A stretch of DNA of 64,000 nucleotides. Source: Rhizobium terricola. Its GTDB lineage: Bacteria > Pseudomonadota > Alphaproteobacteria > Rhizobiales > Rhizobiaceae. The stretch is taken from contig NZ_JABBGK010000001.1 in the NCBI RefSeq assembly GCF_012927355.1, forward strand, positions 1,420,649 through 1,484,648. The letters are read 5' to 3'. Positions 29,619 to 37,584 of the stretch are shown here, one piece after another (within the stretch, counting starts at the first letter, position 1; each line of letters starts with the position of its first letter). The notes beneath the pieces are model-generated. The model saw only the letters and a list, made by a program, of their open reading frames with translations. It did no database searches and was not told the origin of the DNA. The position numbers and the translations under genes are program-made.

Positions 29619-30479
29619 TCAGCGGCGGGGGCCCCGCGCCACGCGTTCGATCTCCTCGCGCACGAGCCGCTCGACGAGCGTCGGAAGGTTGTCGTCGAGC
29701 CATTCCTGGAGCATCGGGCGCAACATTTCCTCGGCCATCTCATCGATCGAACGGTGCTGCTGGCCATCAAGGGCGGCGGCAAGCTCGCCGAAGGAGCGCG
29801 ACACCTGCTCGACGGTCGCAGCCGATACGATCGCCTTGAGGTCCTGGCCTGCCGGCTGAAGAACCGGCTCGACGGCGGTAACGGCCGGAGCCTCGGGCTC
29901 GGCGACAGCAACATCCGCCAGTGCCGCGGCTTCGAGATCGGCCTGTTCGGTGACCGCCAGCGGCTGGTTCGGCATCGGAATTTCAAGTCGAGGTTCCGCC
30001 GGGCGCGGGGTTGCCGCGCGCAGCTCGATCATGCGCGTCGTCATCACGGGGCTCTCGGCCCGCGGGGCAACGGGCGTAGCGGCGACCGGGGCCGGTGCCG
30101 CGGCCACAGGTGCAGCCGGGGGCTCGACCGTCGAAGCACGCTCGACCCGCTCGGAGGCCGAACGGACCCGGGCGGCGAGGTCGGCAAGCGAAATGCTCTT
30201 CACCTTCTCCGCTTCTGCGGAAGAAGGCTGGGCAGGAGCGGCCGCGAAGGACGGCCCGGCATCGTTGGCGGCGACCATTTCCGCGGCGGCATAGGCGTCC
30301 TCGTCGTCGATCGTCAGGCGGATGTCGCCGTCCGCCTCTTCCTCGTCGCCGCCGTAAACCGGCGGAAGCGAAGAGGATACCGACTGGCTGCCGCCCGGAT
30401 CATTGCTTTCGATGATCCGCCGGATCGATGCCAGGATCTCTTCCATGGACGGTTCACGCGCTACGCTAGGCTGGGCCAT
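29619..30479 (-). CDS. popZ: Polar organizing protein PopZ (DUF2497 family)
   Basis: Cytoplasmic protein that self-assembles at a cell pole and anchors the chromosome origin and polar factors in alphaproteobacteria (286 residues). The N-terminal helix MEEILASIRRIIESNDPGG near 12-30 is the conserved partner-binding segment. The centre is acidic and Pro/Ala-rich, typical of the disordered PopZ spacer. The C-terminal oligomerisation region is IDEMAEEMLRPMLQEWLDDN followed by LPTLVERLVREEIERVARG. The start MAQPSV at 30479 is favoured by a GGGG sequence ten bases upstream. It lies between tolC and valS, a common rhizobial order. Confidence 0.93.
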   Translation of the reverse strand: MAQPSVAREPSMEEILASIRRIIESNDPGGSQSVSSSLPPVYGGDEEEADGDIRLTIDDEDAYAAAEMVAANDAGPSFAAAPAQPSSAEAEKVKSISLADLAARVRSASERVERASTVEPPAAPVAAAPAPVAATPVAPRAESPVMTTRMIELRAATPRPAEPRLEIPMPNQPLAVTEQADLEAAALADVAVAEPEAPAVTAVEPVLQPAGQDLKAIVSAATVEQVSRSFGELAAALDGQQHRSIDEMAEEMLRPMLQEWLDDNLPTLVERLVREEIERVARGPRR

Positions 30480-30628
30480 ATTCATCCCCGTTGGTCCCCG
30501 AAATCTGCGGCAGACGGCAAAAGGCCGGGCCGATTTCGAATCACCTTAGGATACTCGTTCGTTGAAAAAAATCACGCCGGGCGCACTAAATCCGACTGAT
30601 GCACAGCTTTGTTCGAGCGGCCGCCGGC

Positions 30629-32023
30629 TCAGCGGCCGTCGACCGTGCGCAGCCCAAACCAGGCGTCCTTGACCGCCTCATAGTGCTCTTCGGACCGATA
30701 CTCTGCGACCTGGAGCCCCTGGCTCTTGACCGTCAGGCGACCGGATGCAGCGAGCACCCCATAGCTCGCGACGACCGAGTTGCGCTGATAGCTGACGAGG
30801 CTTTCCTTGGCCTCCAGAACGCTCTGCTGGGCGTTCAGCACGTCGAGCGTGGTCTTCTGGCCGACATTGCGCTCCTCGATGACACCCTGCAGGGCGAGGT
30901 TGGCGGCCGAGAGCTGCTTGCGGGCCGCGGCGATGGCCGCGGTCGCGGCTTCCATCTGCGCATAGGCGGAGGTCACCTGCTGCTGAACGCTGGCGCGGGC
31001 CGAGTCGACCAGGATGCGCTGCTCGCCGAGGGTCTCCTTGGCCTTGCGCACGCTGCCGTATTCGGCGCCGCCCTGATAGATCGGAACCTTCAGCTGCGCG
31101 GTAATGCTGGCCACGCTATTGTCGGGGCTGGTCACACCCGGCAGGCTGCTGGGCTCGGTCGTCCAGTTACGGCCGACATTGCCCTGGATCACGATTCCCG
31201 GCAGCAGCCTGCCTTCCGCAGACTTGACCTCGTAGCCGGCAGCATCGACGACATGCAGCTGGGCGAGCACCGACGGATGTTCGCGGATGGCGATCTGGAC
31301 AGCGGCATCAACGCTGGGCGGCAGCGACTTGGTCGCCGGCGACGGCTGCTTGATGCCCTTCGGCGCTTCGCCGACGATCTGGACATAGGTCGCCTCGCTC
31401 TGCTTCAGCTGCGCGATCGCTGCGGCGAGCAGAGCCTGCGATCCGGCGAGCTGCGCCTCGGCCTGGCTGACGTCGGTGCGGGTGCCCTCGCCCACCTGGA
31501 GGCGCGCATTGGCGGCGTTGAGCTGTTCCTGAAGGAAGGCCAGGTTCTGCTTGCGGATCACCACGATCTGCTGGTCGCGCGCGACGTCGGCATAGGCCTG
31601 GGCCGCACCGAGCAGAATGGCGATCTCGTTGGCTCGCAGTCCCTCGCGGTTGGCGAAAACGCCGGCCTCTGCGGCTCGCACATTGTTCAGCGTCTGAAAG
31701 CCGTCAAAGATCTGCTGGGTGATCGAGACACCGACGCTCTGCGTGTTGTAGCTGAAATCGGACCCGGCCGGCCTGGTGATGTCGGTGACGCTGATCGCGC
31801 TCGCCGTCGCGGTCGCTTCGACCTGCGGCCGCATGCCGGCCTTGGCGATGGTAACGTTCTCGTCGGTGGCGCGCAGTGCCGCGCGGACAGCATTGAGATC
31901 CGGATTGTTCTCATAGGCCTTGGCCATGGCCCCCGTCAGCGTTTCCGCAGAGGCATGTCCGGCCGCCAATATCATCAAGGGAGCAAGAGCGGCGGCGAGA
32001 GCGGTTTTCCGGATGATCGACAC
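30629..32023 (-). CDS. tolC: TolC-family outer-membrane efflux protein
   Basis: Trimeric outer-membrane channel for type I secretion and RND-type efflux (464 residues). The signal peptide ends LAAGHASAETL. Two structural repeats are visible, each with an NPDL-type start (AYENNPDLNAVRAAL near residue 37) and long coiled-coil helices rich in Ala/Gln, such as QLNAANARLQVGEGTRTDVSQAEAQLAG and KQLSAANLALQGVIEERNVGQ. Both GEGTRTDV and VGQKTTLDVLNAQQ are TolC hallmarks. It lies downstream of a PCMT-like gene and upstream of popZ, all on the minus strand. Confidence 0.95.
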   Translation of the reverse strand: MSIIRKTALAAALAPLMILAAGHASAETLTGAMAKAYENNPDLNAVRAALRATDENVTIAKAGMRPQVEATATASAISVTDITRPAGSDFSYNTQSVGVSITQQIFDGFQTLNNVRAAEAGVFANREGLRANEIAILLGAAQAYADVARDQQIVVIRKQNLAFLQEQLNAANARLQVGEGTRTDVSQAEAQLAGSQALLAAAIAQLKQSEATYVQIVGEAPKGIKQPSPATKSLPPSVDAAVQIAIREHPSVLAQLHVVDAAGYEVKSAEGRLLPGIVIQGNVGRNWTTEPSSLPGVTSPDNSVASITAQLKVPIYQGGAEYGSVRKAKETLGEQRILVDSARASVQQQVTSAYAQMEAATAAIAAARKQLSAANLALQGVIEERNVGQKTTLDVLNAQQSVLEAKESLVSYQRNSVVASYGVLAASGRLTVKSQGLQVAEYRSEEHYEAVKDAWFGLRTVDGR

Positions 32024-32236
32024 AGGTCACTCCACTTCTGGTAGCGGCAGGCCTGCCTCCCGCAGTCCTCGCCCGACGATCGCCCGCGGGAAAGAACGCA
32101 AGACGACACGTTAAAATTTTCTTCCAATCCCCGCATCCCTGCAACATTTGCGACGGCGGGAACGCCGCCGGACCAGGAGAATCGGTTCGAACGTTGCTCT
32201 TCGGCAACAATTTCATTCGAAAATGATTAAATTGAC

Positions 32237-32259
32237 GCCGGGTACTGACCGTACCCGGC
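32237..32259 (-). terminator. Hairpin after the PCMT-like gene
   Basis: A nine-base perfect stem (GCCGGGTAC / GTACCCGGC) with a five-base loop lies about 20 bases past the stop of the methyltransferase gene. On the minus strand it is followed by an AT-rich GTCAATTTAATC stretch instead of a clean T-run, so termination may be partial. Confidence 0.6.
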
Positions 32260-32279
32260 CCGAAACGCGTCTGTCGTTC

Positions 32280-32951
32280 TCAGAAAACGAATTCAGCAGC
32301 CTTGCGGAAGCCCGGCAGCGGCTTCACCGCAGCGTTGAAGTATTCCGTGAAGGAGAAGGACGCACCGGCGCGGATATAGAGGCGGGCGCGGGCCGCATTG
32401 CCGTAGCCGACCACGGCGACCAGGCGGCCACCTTCGCGCAGCTGGCCCAGCAGGCTTGCGGGCAGTTCCTCGACGGCGCCGTTGACGAAGATCAGATCAT
32501 AGGGCGCCTCGGTGGCATAGCCCTTTTCGAGTTCGCCGACGACGACGGCGACGTTGTCGCAGCCAAGTTCGGTCAGTGTGGCGGTCGCCTTGTTGGCGAG
32601 CGTCTCGTCGCTTTCAACCGCAACGACCGAACCTGCCAGCTGCGACAGGAGGGCCGCGGCGTAGCCGGCACCGCAGCCGATCTCGAGCACGACGTCATCC
32701 TTGCCGACCGCTGCGAGCTGCAGCAGCTTGGCGAGCGGCGACGGCTCCATGACATAGCGGGCGGGCTTGCCATCGGTCGCGGCCGCGACCTGCATGTCCT
32801 CGTCAATATAGGCGAGCGGGCGCAGGTTCTCCGGAACGAAGGCTTCGCGCGGCACCGAGAGGAACGCGTTCAACACCGAATGCGACGTCACGTCGGTCGT
32901 GCGGATCTGGTTGTCCACCATCTTGGTGCGTGCTGCTGCGAAGTCCATCAT
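32280..32951 (-). CDS. PCMT-like SAM methyltransferase (second Pcm paralogue)
   Basis: Protein-L-isoaspartate methyltransferase-family protein of 223 residues. The start is at one of two adjacent ATGs (MMDFAAART). SAM motif I is VVLEIGCGAGYAAALLSQL near 82-100. The PCMT substrate motif differs from true Pcm: the TAAAP-like segment is DLIFVNGAVEELP here. The family is right but isoaspartyl repair is not assured. It is next to tolC, an arrangement seen in rhizobia, suggesting an envelope-related or still undefined role. Confidence 0.8.
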   Translation of the reverse strand: MMDFAAARTKMVDNQIRTTDVTSHSVLNAFLSVPREAFVPENLRPLAYIDEDMQVAAATDGKPARYVMEPSPLAKLLQLAAVGKDDVVLEIGCGAGYAAALLSQLAGSVVAVESDETLANKATATLTELGCDNVAVVVGELEKGYATEAPYDLIFVNGAVEELPASLLGQLREGGRLVAVVGYGNAARARLYIRAGASFSFTEYFNAAVKPLPGFRKAAEFVF

Positions 32952-33096
32952 GTCAGTTCGTCCCACTTCCGGCCGGGTTTGTGTCTGCAGTGTCTTAATT
33001 GCAGGGCGTTCGGCTTTCAAGACGGGTCGATGCGGCGGGAACAGATTATCGCGAAGACGCTCTCACACGACCTGCCGTCCCGCCGGCGCGGCATGC

Positions 33097-33423
33097 TTAT
33101 TCCTCGATCTCGTATTCGTCGCTCTCGCAGAGATCGATCTTGTTGCTGACATCGTAGAAGCTGTCGTCCTCGAAGACCGCGCGAGTCGTGAAGACGCAGG
33201 CGTCCGAGCTGTCATTGATGGTCAGCTTGCGCGACTTGCCGGCCCAGAGACCCTTCTTGTTGAGCAGTTCAACCCGCTTGCCACCACCTTCGGGCGTGGC
33301 GAAGAACTTGACGATCATGTGCGAGGTGCTGTTCTGCAGCGTCAAGGTGCGGCTCTCGGCAGAGGCAGAGACGGGCATGAATGCGGCCGAAGCGATCAGG
33401 GCGAAAGTGGCGAGGTGGCGCAT
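33097..33423 (-). CDS. Small secreted protein of unknown function
   Basis: 108 residues with a clear Sec signal peptide (MRHLATFALIASAAFMPVSASAE). The mature part is beta-rich (SRTLTLQNSTSHMIVKFFATPEGG, LWAGKSRKLTINDSS). It has two Cys (DACVFTTRAVF and DLCESDEYE) that could form a disulfide, and it ends acidic. No family recognised; periplasmic location is inferred. It is monocistronic, between the PCMT-like gene and tRNA-Cys. Confidence 0.75.
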   Translation of the reverse strand: MRHLATFALIASAAFMPVSASAESRTLTLQNSTSHMIVKFFATPEGGGKRVELLNKKGLWAGKSRKLTINDSSDACVFTTRAVFEDDSFYDVSNKIDLCESDEYEIEE

Positions 33424-33578
33424 GGTGGGCTCCTTGTTAACACAGGAGCCGCTTTAGCCGAGCGTCAGGCGCGGGCAATGGCCCGGATCGGCCAAATCTG
33501 TGCCGACCCGGCGCAAAAGCGCGATCTGTCCAGTTTTGGCCGGAAAAGCGTTAGGTATCAGCTCAGAAAAGAAGGGAA

Positions 33579-33652
33579 TGGAGGCCTCGCCCGGAATCGA
33601 ACCGGGATGCAAGGATTTGCAGTCCTCTGCGTAACCACTCCGCCACGAGGCC
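33579..33652 (-). tRNA. tRNA-Cys (GCA)
   Basis: A 74-base cloverleaf on the minus strand. The acceptor is GGCCTCG/CGAGGCC, the anticodon loop CTGCAAA reads GCA, the T-arm is GGTTCGAATCC, discriminator U, and the CCA end is encoded. Confidence 0.96.
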
Positions 33653-33799
33653 ATTCCGATATAAGTGCGAGCGGTGCGGGGCGTTTAGAACGGATCTGAA
33701 GTGAGCGCAAGGGGCTTCTTCCGTCACCCAGGAAATTTTGTGCGGCCATCACCGCGAGCGACCATCGCGACCTCGGCCAGACCCAGGAGGTGCCGCGTG

Positions 33800-34087
33800 T
33801 CAGCGTTTTCCCGCGCGGTTCACGGCCGGATAGCGCTTGCGCCACCAGATCGCCATGCGGCGGCGGCGGCGGCGCACGGCGGGAAGATCATGGGACAGAA
33901 CGAAGAGACCGAGCGGCACCATCCAGAAGCCGAGCACGGGCAGGAATCCGAGAATGCCGCCCCCGATCAGCGCGGTGCCGGTTATGATGCGTCCGACCCT
34001 GTTTCGCGGGAAAGGAAGCTCGAAACGGTCCAGCACAATCCTGCCCCGGTCCGTATCGATGCGATATTTTCGTTTTTCAACAGCCAT
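33800..34087 (-). CDS. Small membrane protein of unknown function
   Basis: 95 residues, starting MAVEKRKYRID at 34087 after AAGGG. A charged N-terminus with IVLDRFELPFPRNRVGRII leads to a hydrophobic region that may make two short spans (TGTALIGGGILGFLPVLGFWMVPLGLFVLS). A strongly basic tail follows (RRRRRRMAIWWRKRYP), implying a cytoplasmic C-terminus. No named family recognised. It is convergent with nothing and divergent from tRNA-Asn. Confidence 0.7.
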   Translation of the reverse strand: MAVEKRKYRIDTDRGRIVLDRFELPFPRNRVGRIITGTALIGGGILGFLPVLGFWMVPLGLFVLSHDLPAVRRRRRRMAIWWRKRYPAVNRAGKR

Positions 34088-34191
34088 GCGAAACCCTTGT
34101 CTTGCCGGGCAAACATCGGCTTTCCCGGCTCCCCAGAGATGGGATGCGGGCAAAATAAAACAACCTCGTCACATTTTTTTTGAAAAACCGC

Positions 34192-34220
34192 TTGGCAAAT
34201 CGAACCAGCATTTGTATTAC
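34192..34220 (+). promoter_or_regulatory. Sigma-70-type promoter of tRNA-Asn
   Basis: TTGGCA and TATTAC are separated by exactly 17 bases and end 27 bases before the tRNA. Both boxes are close to consensus for a housekeeping promoter. Confidence 0.65.
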
Positions 34221-34247
34221 CCCGCTCACACCGCGCCAAGCGGCTGT

Positions 34248-34322
34248 TCCCTGGTAGCTCAGCGGTAGAGCATTCGACTGTTAATCGACAGGTCGCCGGT
34301 TCGAATCCGGCCCGGGGAGCCA
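34248..34322 (+). tRNA. tRNA-Asn (GTT)
   Basis: A 75-base cloverleaf. The acceptor is TCCCTGG/CCGGGGA with one T-G pair, the D-arm starts TAGCTCAG, the anticodon loop CTGTTAA reads GTT, the T-arm is GGTTCGAATCC, and the CCA end is encoded. Confidence 0.97.
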
Positions 34323-34331
34323 TCTAATTCG

Positions 34332-34368
34332 AGGCCTGCGCTGACCAAGCGCGGGCCTTTTTCTTTTT
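34332..34368 (+). terminator. Intrinsic terminator after tRNA-Asn
   Basis: A ten-base stem (AGGCCTGCGC / GCGCGGGCCT) is followed by TTTTCTTTTT, starting ten bases after the tRNA. Strong and well placed. Confidence 0.9.
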
Positions 34369-34470
34369 CCGTGCCATGCTGCGACACTTCTCGCCCCGCG
34401 CGAAACCCCCTCTTCATTTTTGCCTGTTATCAGTTCCGCATACTTAGTGACTGTCAGGAGAATGATATAT

Positions 34471-34695
34471 ATGTGGCTCGAGCTTCATGACGGGGACGGT
34501 TTCCCCTTCTTCGTGAACATGAACAATGTCGTGGACTTTCGCTGGTACGAGCGCGAAAAATACACCTGCCTCCTGACGAATGCCCCGGTCGCGGAAAAAC
34601 TGCACCGGCTCTACGTGCGCGAGAGCGCAACCGAGATCATGCAGATGCTGAACGGGGGCGAACCGCGTCGGGCCAAGATCGCTGCGGCGTCCTGA
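34471..34695 (+). CDS. Small conserved-looking cytosolic protein
   Basis: 74 residues beginning MWLELHDGDGFPFFVNMNNV. AGGAG lies ten bases upstream of this ATG, while an ATG nine bases earlier (34462) is too close to it. The pattern of an N-terminal LxLxDGxxFxVN, a central T/LL strand, and a terminal VRESATEIMQML recalls the small FlbD-like fold by general layout only. No family is claimed. Confidence 0.6.
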   Translation: MWLELHDGDGFPFFVNMNNVVDFRWYEREKYTCLLTNAPVAEKLHRLYVRESATEIMQMLNGGEPRRAKIAAAS

Positions 34696-35013
34696 CCGCG
34701 ATCGCGCCCCGTTCTGGTGGTCCTGCCGATCGTGGCGATCCGCATTTTTTGAATTTTGGCCGCGGGCGCTAGGCGCGGGCGGCAAATCGTGTCACTAGGC
34801 ACGAGGGACGCGAGCGCCGTAATTTATAGTACGGGCTCGGGCGAGTTGATTGACGTCTCCTCACGCTGCAGCGCGATCACGCTGCCGTCCTTCTCCCCCC
34901 CCCTCCGACGCCCCGGTCCTGCCGATTTTTCGAAAAAACGCAGATTGGCTGTGATCCTCGCGAACGAATCGGTCGTATACTGTGCAGACGCATACGATAC
35001 GAGCCGCATCCCG
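34696..35013. other. Non-coding region upstream of the photolyase
   Basis: About 320 bases with no supported gene. The photolyase frame stays open across it, but without a ribosome site or photolyase-like sequence. A pyrimidine tract (CTTCTCCCCCCCCTCCG) is near 34890. Confidence 0.45.
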
Positions 35014-36462
35014 ATGAATTCCCGCGACAATTTCCCGATCATCCTGTGGTTCCGCAAGGACCTGCGGCTCGACGACAATCTGGCACTTGCCTGTGCTGCG
35101 GAAAGCCTTCGGCCGGTCGTGCCCGTCTATATCCTCGAACCGGAAGACGCCGGCAACGGCCCGCTCGGCGCGGCTCAGGCCTGGTGGCTGCACCATTCGC
35201 TCGAGGCACTTTCGGCTTCGCTCGCCAAGATCGGCAGCCGCCTGGTGCTCCGCCGCGGCCCGGCGGATGCGGTCCTCGGCGACCTGGTGGCGGAGACCGG
35301 GGCGAGCCATGTGTTCTGGAACCGCCGCTACGATCCGCCCGGCATCGCCATCGACACCCCGCTCAAGGAGGAGCTGACGCGGAGCGGGCTTACCGTGCGC
35401 AGCTTTGCCGGCCAGCTGTTGCACGAGCCTTCACGGCTGAAGACCGGCGCGGGCGGTCCCTACCGCGTCTACACGCCCTTCTGGCGGGCACTGGAGGCCT
35501 CGGGCGAGCCGGTGGAACCTGTCCCTGCGCCTCAGCGACTGGTGCCGCCCACCGACTGGCCCGCTTCGGAGCGGATTGACAGCTGGATGCTCACCCCGAC
35601 CAGACCCGACTGGGCGGCTGCCTTTTCGTCCGTCTGGACGCCCGGCGAGGCGGGGGCTGCCGAAAGGCTCGAGCGCTTCATCGACCGGGGCCTCGACAGC
35701 TACAAGTCGAAGCGCGACTGTCCGGCCCTGCCGCACACGTCCGGCCTGTCGCCGCATCTGGCGCTCGGCGAGATCTCCCCTGCCCGCGTCTGGCATCAGA
35801 CCCGCGGACTGACGGACGCGGTCGCCGCGGACGACGTCATCCACTTTCGCAAGGAGCTCGCCTGGCGCGATTTCTCCTATCACCTGCTCTTCCACTTCCC
35901 CGACCTCGCGAGGAAGAACTGGAATTCGAAGTTCGACGCCTTTCCCTGGCGCCATGCTCCGGATGATTTGAAACGCTGGCAACGCGGGCAGACGGGTTTT
36001 CCGATCGTCGATGCCGGCATGCGGGAACTCTGGCAGACCGGCTTCATGCACAACCGGGTGCGCATGATCGTCGCCTCCTTCCTGATCAAGGACCTGCTGA
36101 TCGACTGGCGAGAGGGCGAGCGCTGGTTCCGCGATACGCTGGTCGATGCCGACCCGGCGTCGAATGCCGCAAGCTGGCAATGGGTCGCCGGCTCCGGCGC
36201 CGACGCCGCGCCCTTCTTCCGCATCTTCAACCCCATCACGCAGGGTGAAAAATTCGACCCGGATGGCGATTATGTCCGGCGCTACGTGCCGGAGTTGAAG
36301 GACATGCCGAACAAGTTCATCCACAAGCCCTTCGAGGCGCCCCTGCTGGTGTTGAAGGAAGCAGGCGTCAGCCTCGGCCAGACCTATCCGCTGCCGATCG
36401 TCGATCACGGCAAGGCACGCGATGCCGCCCTTGCGGCGCTTCAGGGGTTGAAGGCGGAGTGA
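35014..36462 (+). CDS. phrB: Deoxyribodipyrimidine photolyase
   Basis: FAD-dependent light-driven repair enzyme for cyclobutane pyrimidine dimers (482 residues). The start MNSRDNFPIILWFRKDLRLDDN at 35014 gives the standard N-terminus and antenna-binding alpha/beta domain. The catalytic FAD domain has TSGLSPHLALGEISPARVW near 238, WRDFSYHLLFHFP near 285, and the signature TGFPIVDAGMRELWQTGFMHNRVRMIVASFLIKDLLIDW near 328-366. It also has SNAASWQWVAGSGADAAPFFRIFNP, diagnostic of class I photolyases. It looks monocistronic. Confidence 0.95.
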   Translation: MNSRDNFPIILWFRKDLRLDDNLALACAAESLRPVVPVYILEPEDAGNGPLGAAQAWWLHHSLEALSASLAKIGSRLVLRRGPADAVLGDLVAETGASHVFWNRRYDPPGIAIDTPLKEELTRSGLTVRSFAGQLLHEPSRLKTGAGGPYRVYTPFWRALEASGEPVEPVPAPQRLVPPTDWPASERIDSWMLTPTRPDWAAAFSSVWTPGEAGAAERLERFIDRGLDSYKSKRDCPALPHTSGLSPHLALGEISPARVWHQTRGLTDAVAADDVIHFRKELAWRDFSYHLLFHFPDLARKNWNSKFDAFPWRHAPDDLKRWQRGQTGFPIVDAGMRELWQTGFMHNRVRMIVASFLIKDLLIDWREGERWFRDTLVDADPASNAASWQWVAGSGADAAPFFRIFNPITQGEKFDPDGDYVRRYVPELKDMPNKFIHKPFEAPLLVLKEAGVSLGQTYPLPIVDHGKARDAALAALQGLKAE

Positions 36463-36533
36463 GGTGGGATGAAGAGGTGTTCAAGTCTCCGCATCCACTG
36501 GAAATATCACTGTAGAGACCTCGGCAGGCTTTT

Positions 36534-37262
36534 TCATTTCTTGCCGCCTTCAAGTGAACCTAGATTATCAAGTGACCAGAAATCGAGAGCCGATAGAGTA
36601 GTCCAACCCCGCGGGCTCGAGTCTTTAAGCTTCAGCGAGACCATTTCCTTGTACGGTCCAGCTCTATGCTGGAGCCACCACGCAAGGACCTTCTCCAAGC
36701 GACCCTCAGTGACCGGCTCGTCGGTGATCGACAGGGTGATGGCATTCAACCGATAGCCGGAGCCGAAACTGGCCGACAGATTGCCGGCATCGACGCGGTG
36801 GACGCCGGCCGGGTCGTTGATATTGTCAAAGGTGACGAGCAGCGGATAGTGCTTGCGCGGCACGTCGCGGGTCTGGCCGATGCTCCCCACCATCAGGTCG
36901 AGATACGGAAACATCTCCTCCTTCAGCAATGCCTTTCCCTCCAGTTCCGGGAAAAAGGCGGCGTATGCCGTCCATTCGGTATAGCCCTGCAGCAGCGCGA
37001 AGAGATAACGACCCTGACCGAGATCGACCACAACCGCCTCGCCAGACACGCCGCCCCGCTGCATGCCGGCCGCATCGCCCACGCCCGTCCATCTCGGCGG
37101 AAACTCAATTCGCGCCGAGGTCACCGCGCTACCGGTCTTCATCCCCTCCGGCGTCATCACGGACACAGTCAGTTTCTGTCGCCACTCCCATTCACGGAAT
37201 CCGAACATGTCACAGCCGGCGAGCGTCAGACACAAAGCCAAAGCCGCAAGAACCCTCAGCAT
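36534..37262 (-). CDS. Unknown lipoprotein
   Basis: 242 residues. The start MLRVLAALALCLTLAGCDMF at 37262 follows GGGGAGGGG and gives a perfect lipoprotein signal with lipobox LTLAGC, so the mature protein begins at Cys18. The mature part has mixed strands and helices (EWRQKLTVSVMTPEGMKTGSAV, KHYPLLVTFDNINDPAGVHRVD). It ends with a basic WWLQHRAGPYKEMV region. No family recognised. The last 100 coding bases are visibly more A/T-rich than neighbours. It is divergent from the cysK block. Confidence 0.75.
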   Translation of the reverse strand: MLRVLAALALCLTLAGCDMFGFREWEWRQKLTVSVMTPEGMKTGSAVTSARIEFPPRWTGVGDAAGMQRGGVSGEAVVVDLGQGRYLFALLQGYTEWTAYAAFFPELEGKALLKEEMFPYLDLMVGSIGQTRDVPRKHYPLLVTFDNINDPAGVHRVDAGNLSASFGSGYRLNAITLSITDEPVTEGRLEKVLAWWLQHRAGPYKEMVSLKLKDSSPRGWTTLSALDFWSLDNLGSLEGGKK

Positions 37263-37584
37263 CACCCCTCCCCGCACAACCTTGAGCCGCATCATCGGCA
37301 GACTTCCCGGTAAGACATGAAGATCCGGTGAAGGCAACCGCTTAGATTGAAAGTGCTTGCGTGGAATTCGGGTAGCCCCCGAACGCATTTTCCCCGCCCC
37401 TGCCCCCGAGCGAAAAGCCATTCCTTGCCTTTATCTGCCCCCGAGCGGAAAAAAGCGGTTCAATCCCGCGCCAACCGCGTCACCCGCATAATCTTGTCCA
37501 GAAGGACAAAATCTCCGCTGTGAACGGTTTTCTTCCCTCGCGCTTTTGTTTCTACTGTCCGCAGAAGACGAAAAGGCTGACATC
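37263..37584. other. Divergent promoter region of the lipoprotein gene and cysK
   Basis: About 320 bases. It holds a 12-base direct repeat TGCCCCCGAGCG at 37401-37412 and 37436-37447. An inverted repeat TTGTCC-AGAA-GGACAA at 37494-37509 lies about 75 bases before the cysK start. No gene is visible. Confidence 0.45.
37494..37509. promoter_or_regulatory. Inverted repeat upstream of cysK (candidate operator)
   Basis: TTGTCC and GGACAA flank a four-base spacer, 76-91 bases before the cysK ATG. The spacing and symmetry suit a dimeric repressor or activator. The regulator is not identifiable from sequence. Confidence 0.35.

Noticed and set aside
34471..34695. FlbD family assignment for the small protein
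   Set aside because: Only the overall layout is similar; no flagellar gene is nearby, so it is reported as unknown.
34696..35013. Riboswitch or small RNA upstream of the photolyase
   Set aside because: Only a pyrimidine tract and weak local pairing; no recognisable riboswitch core or terminator.
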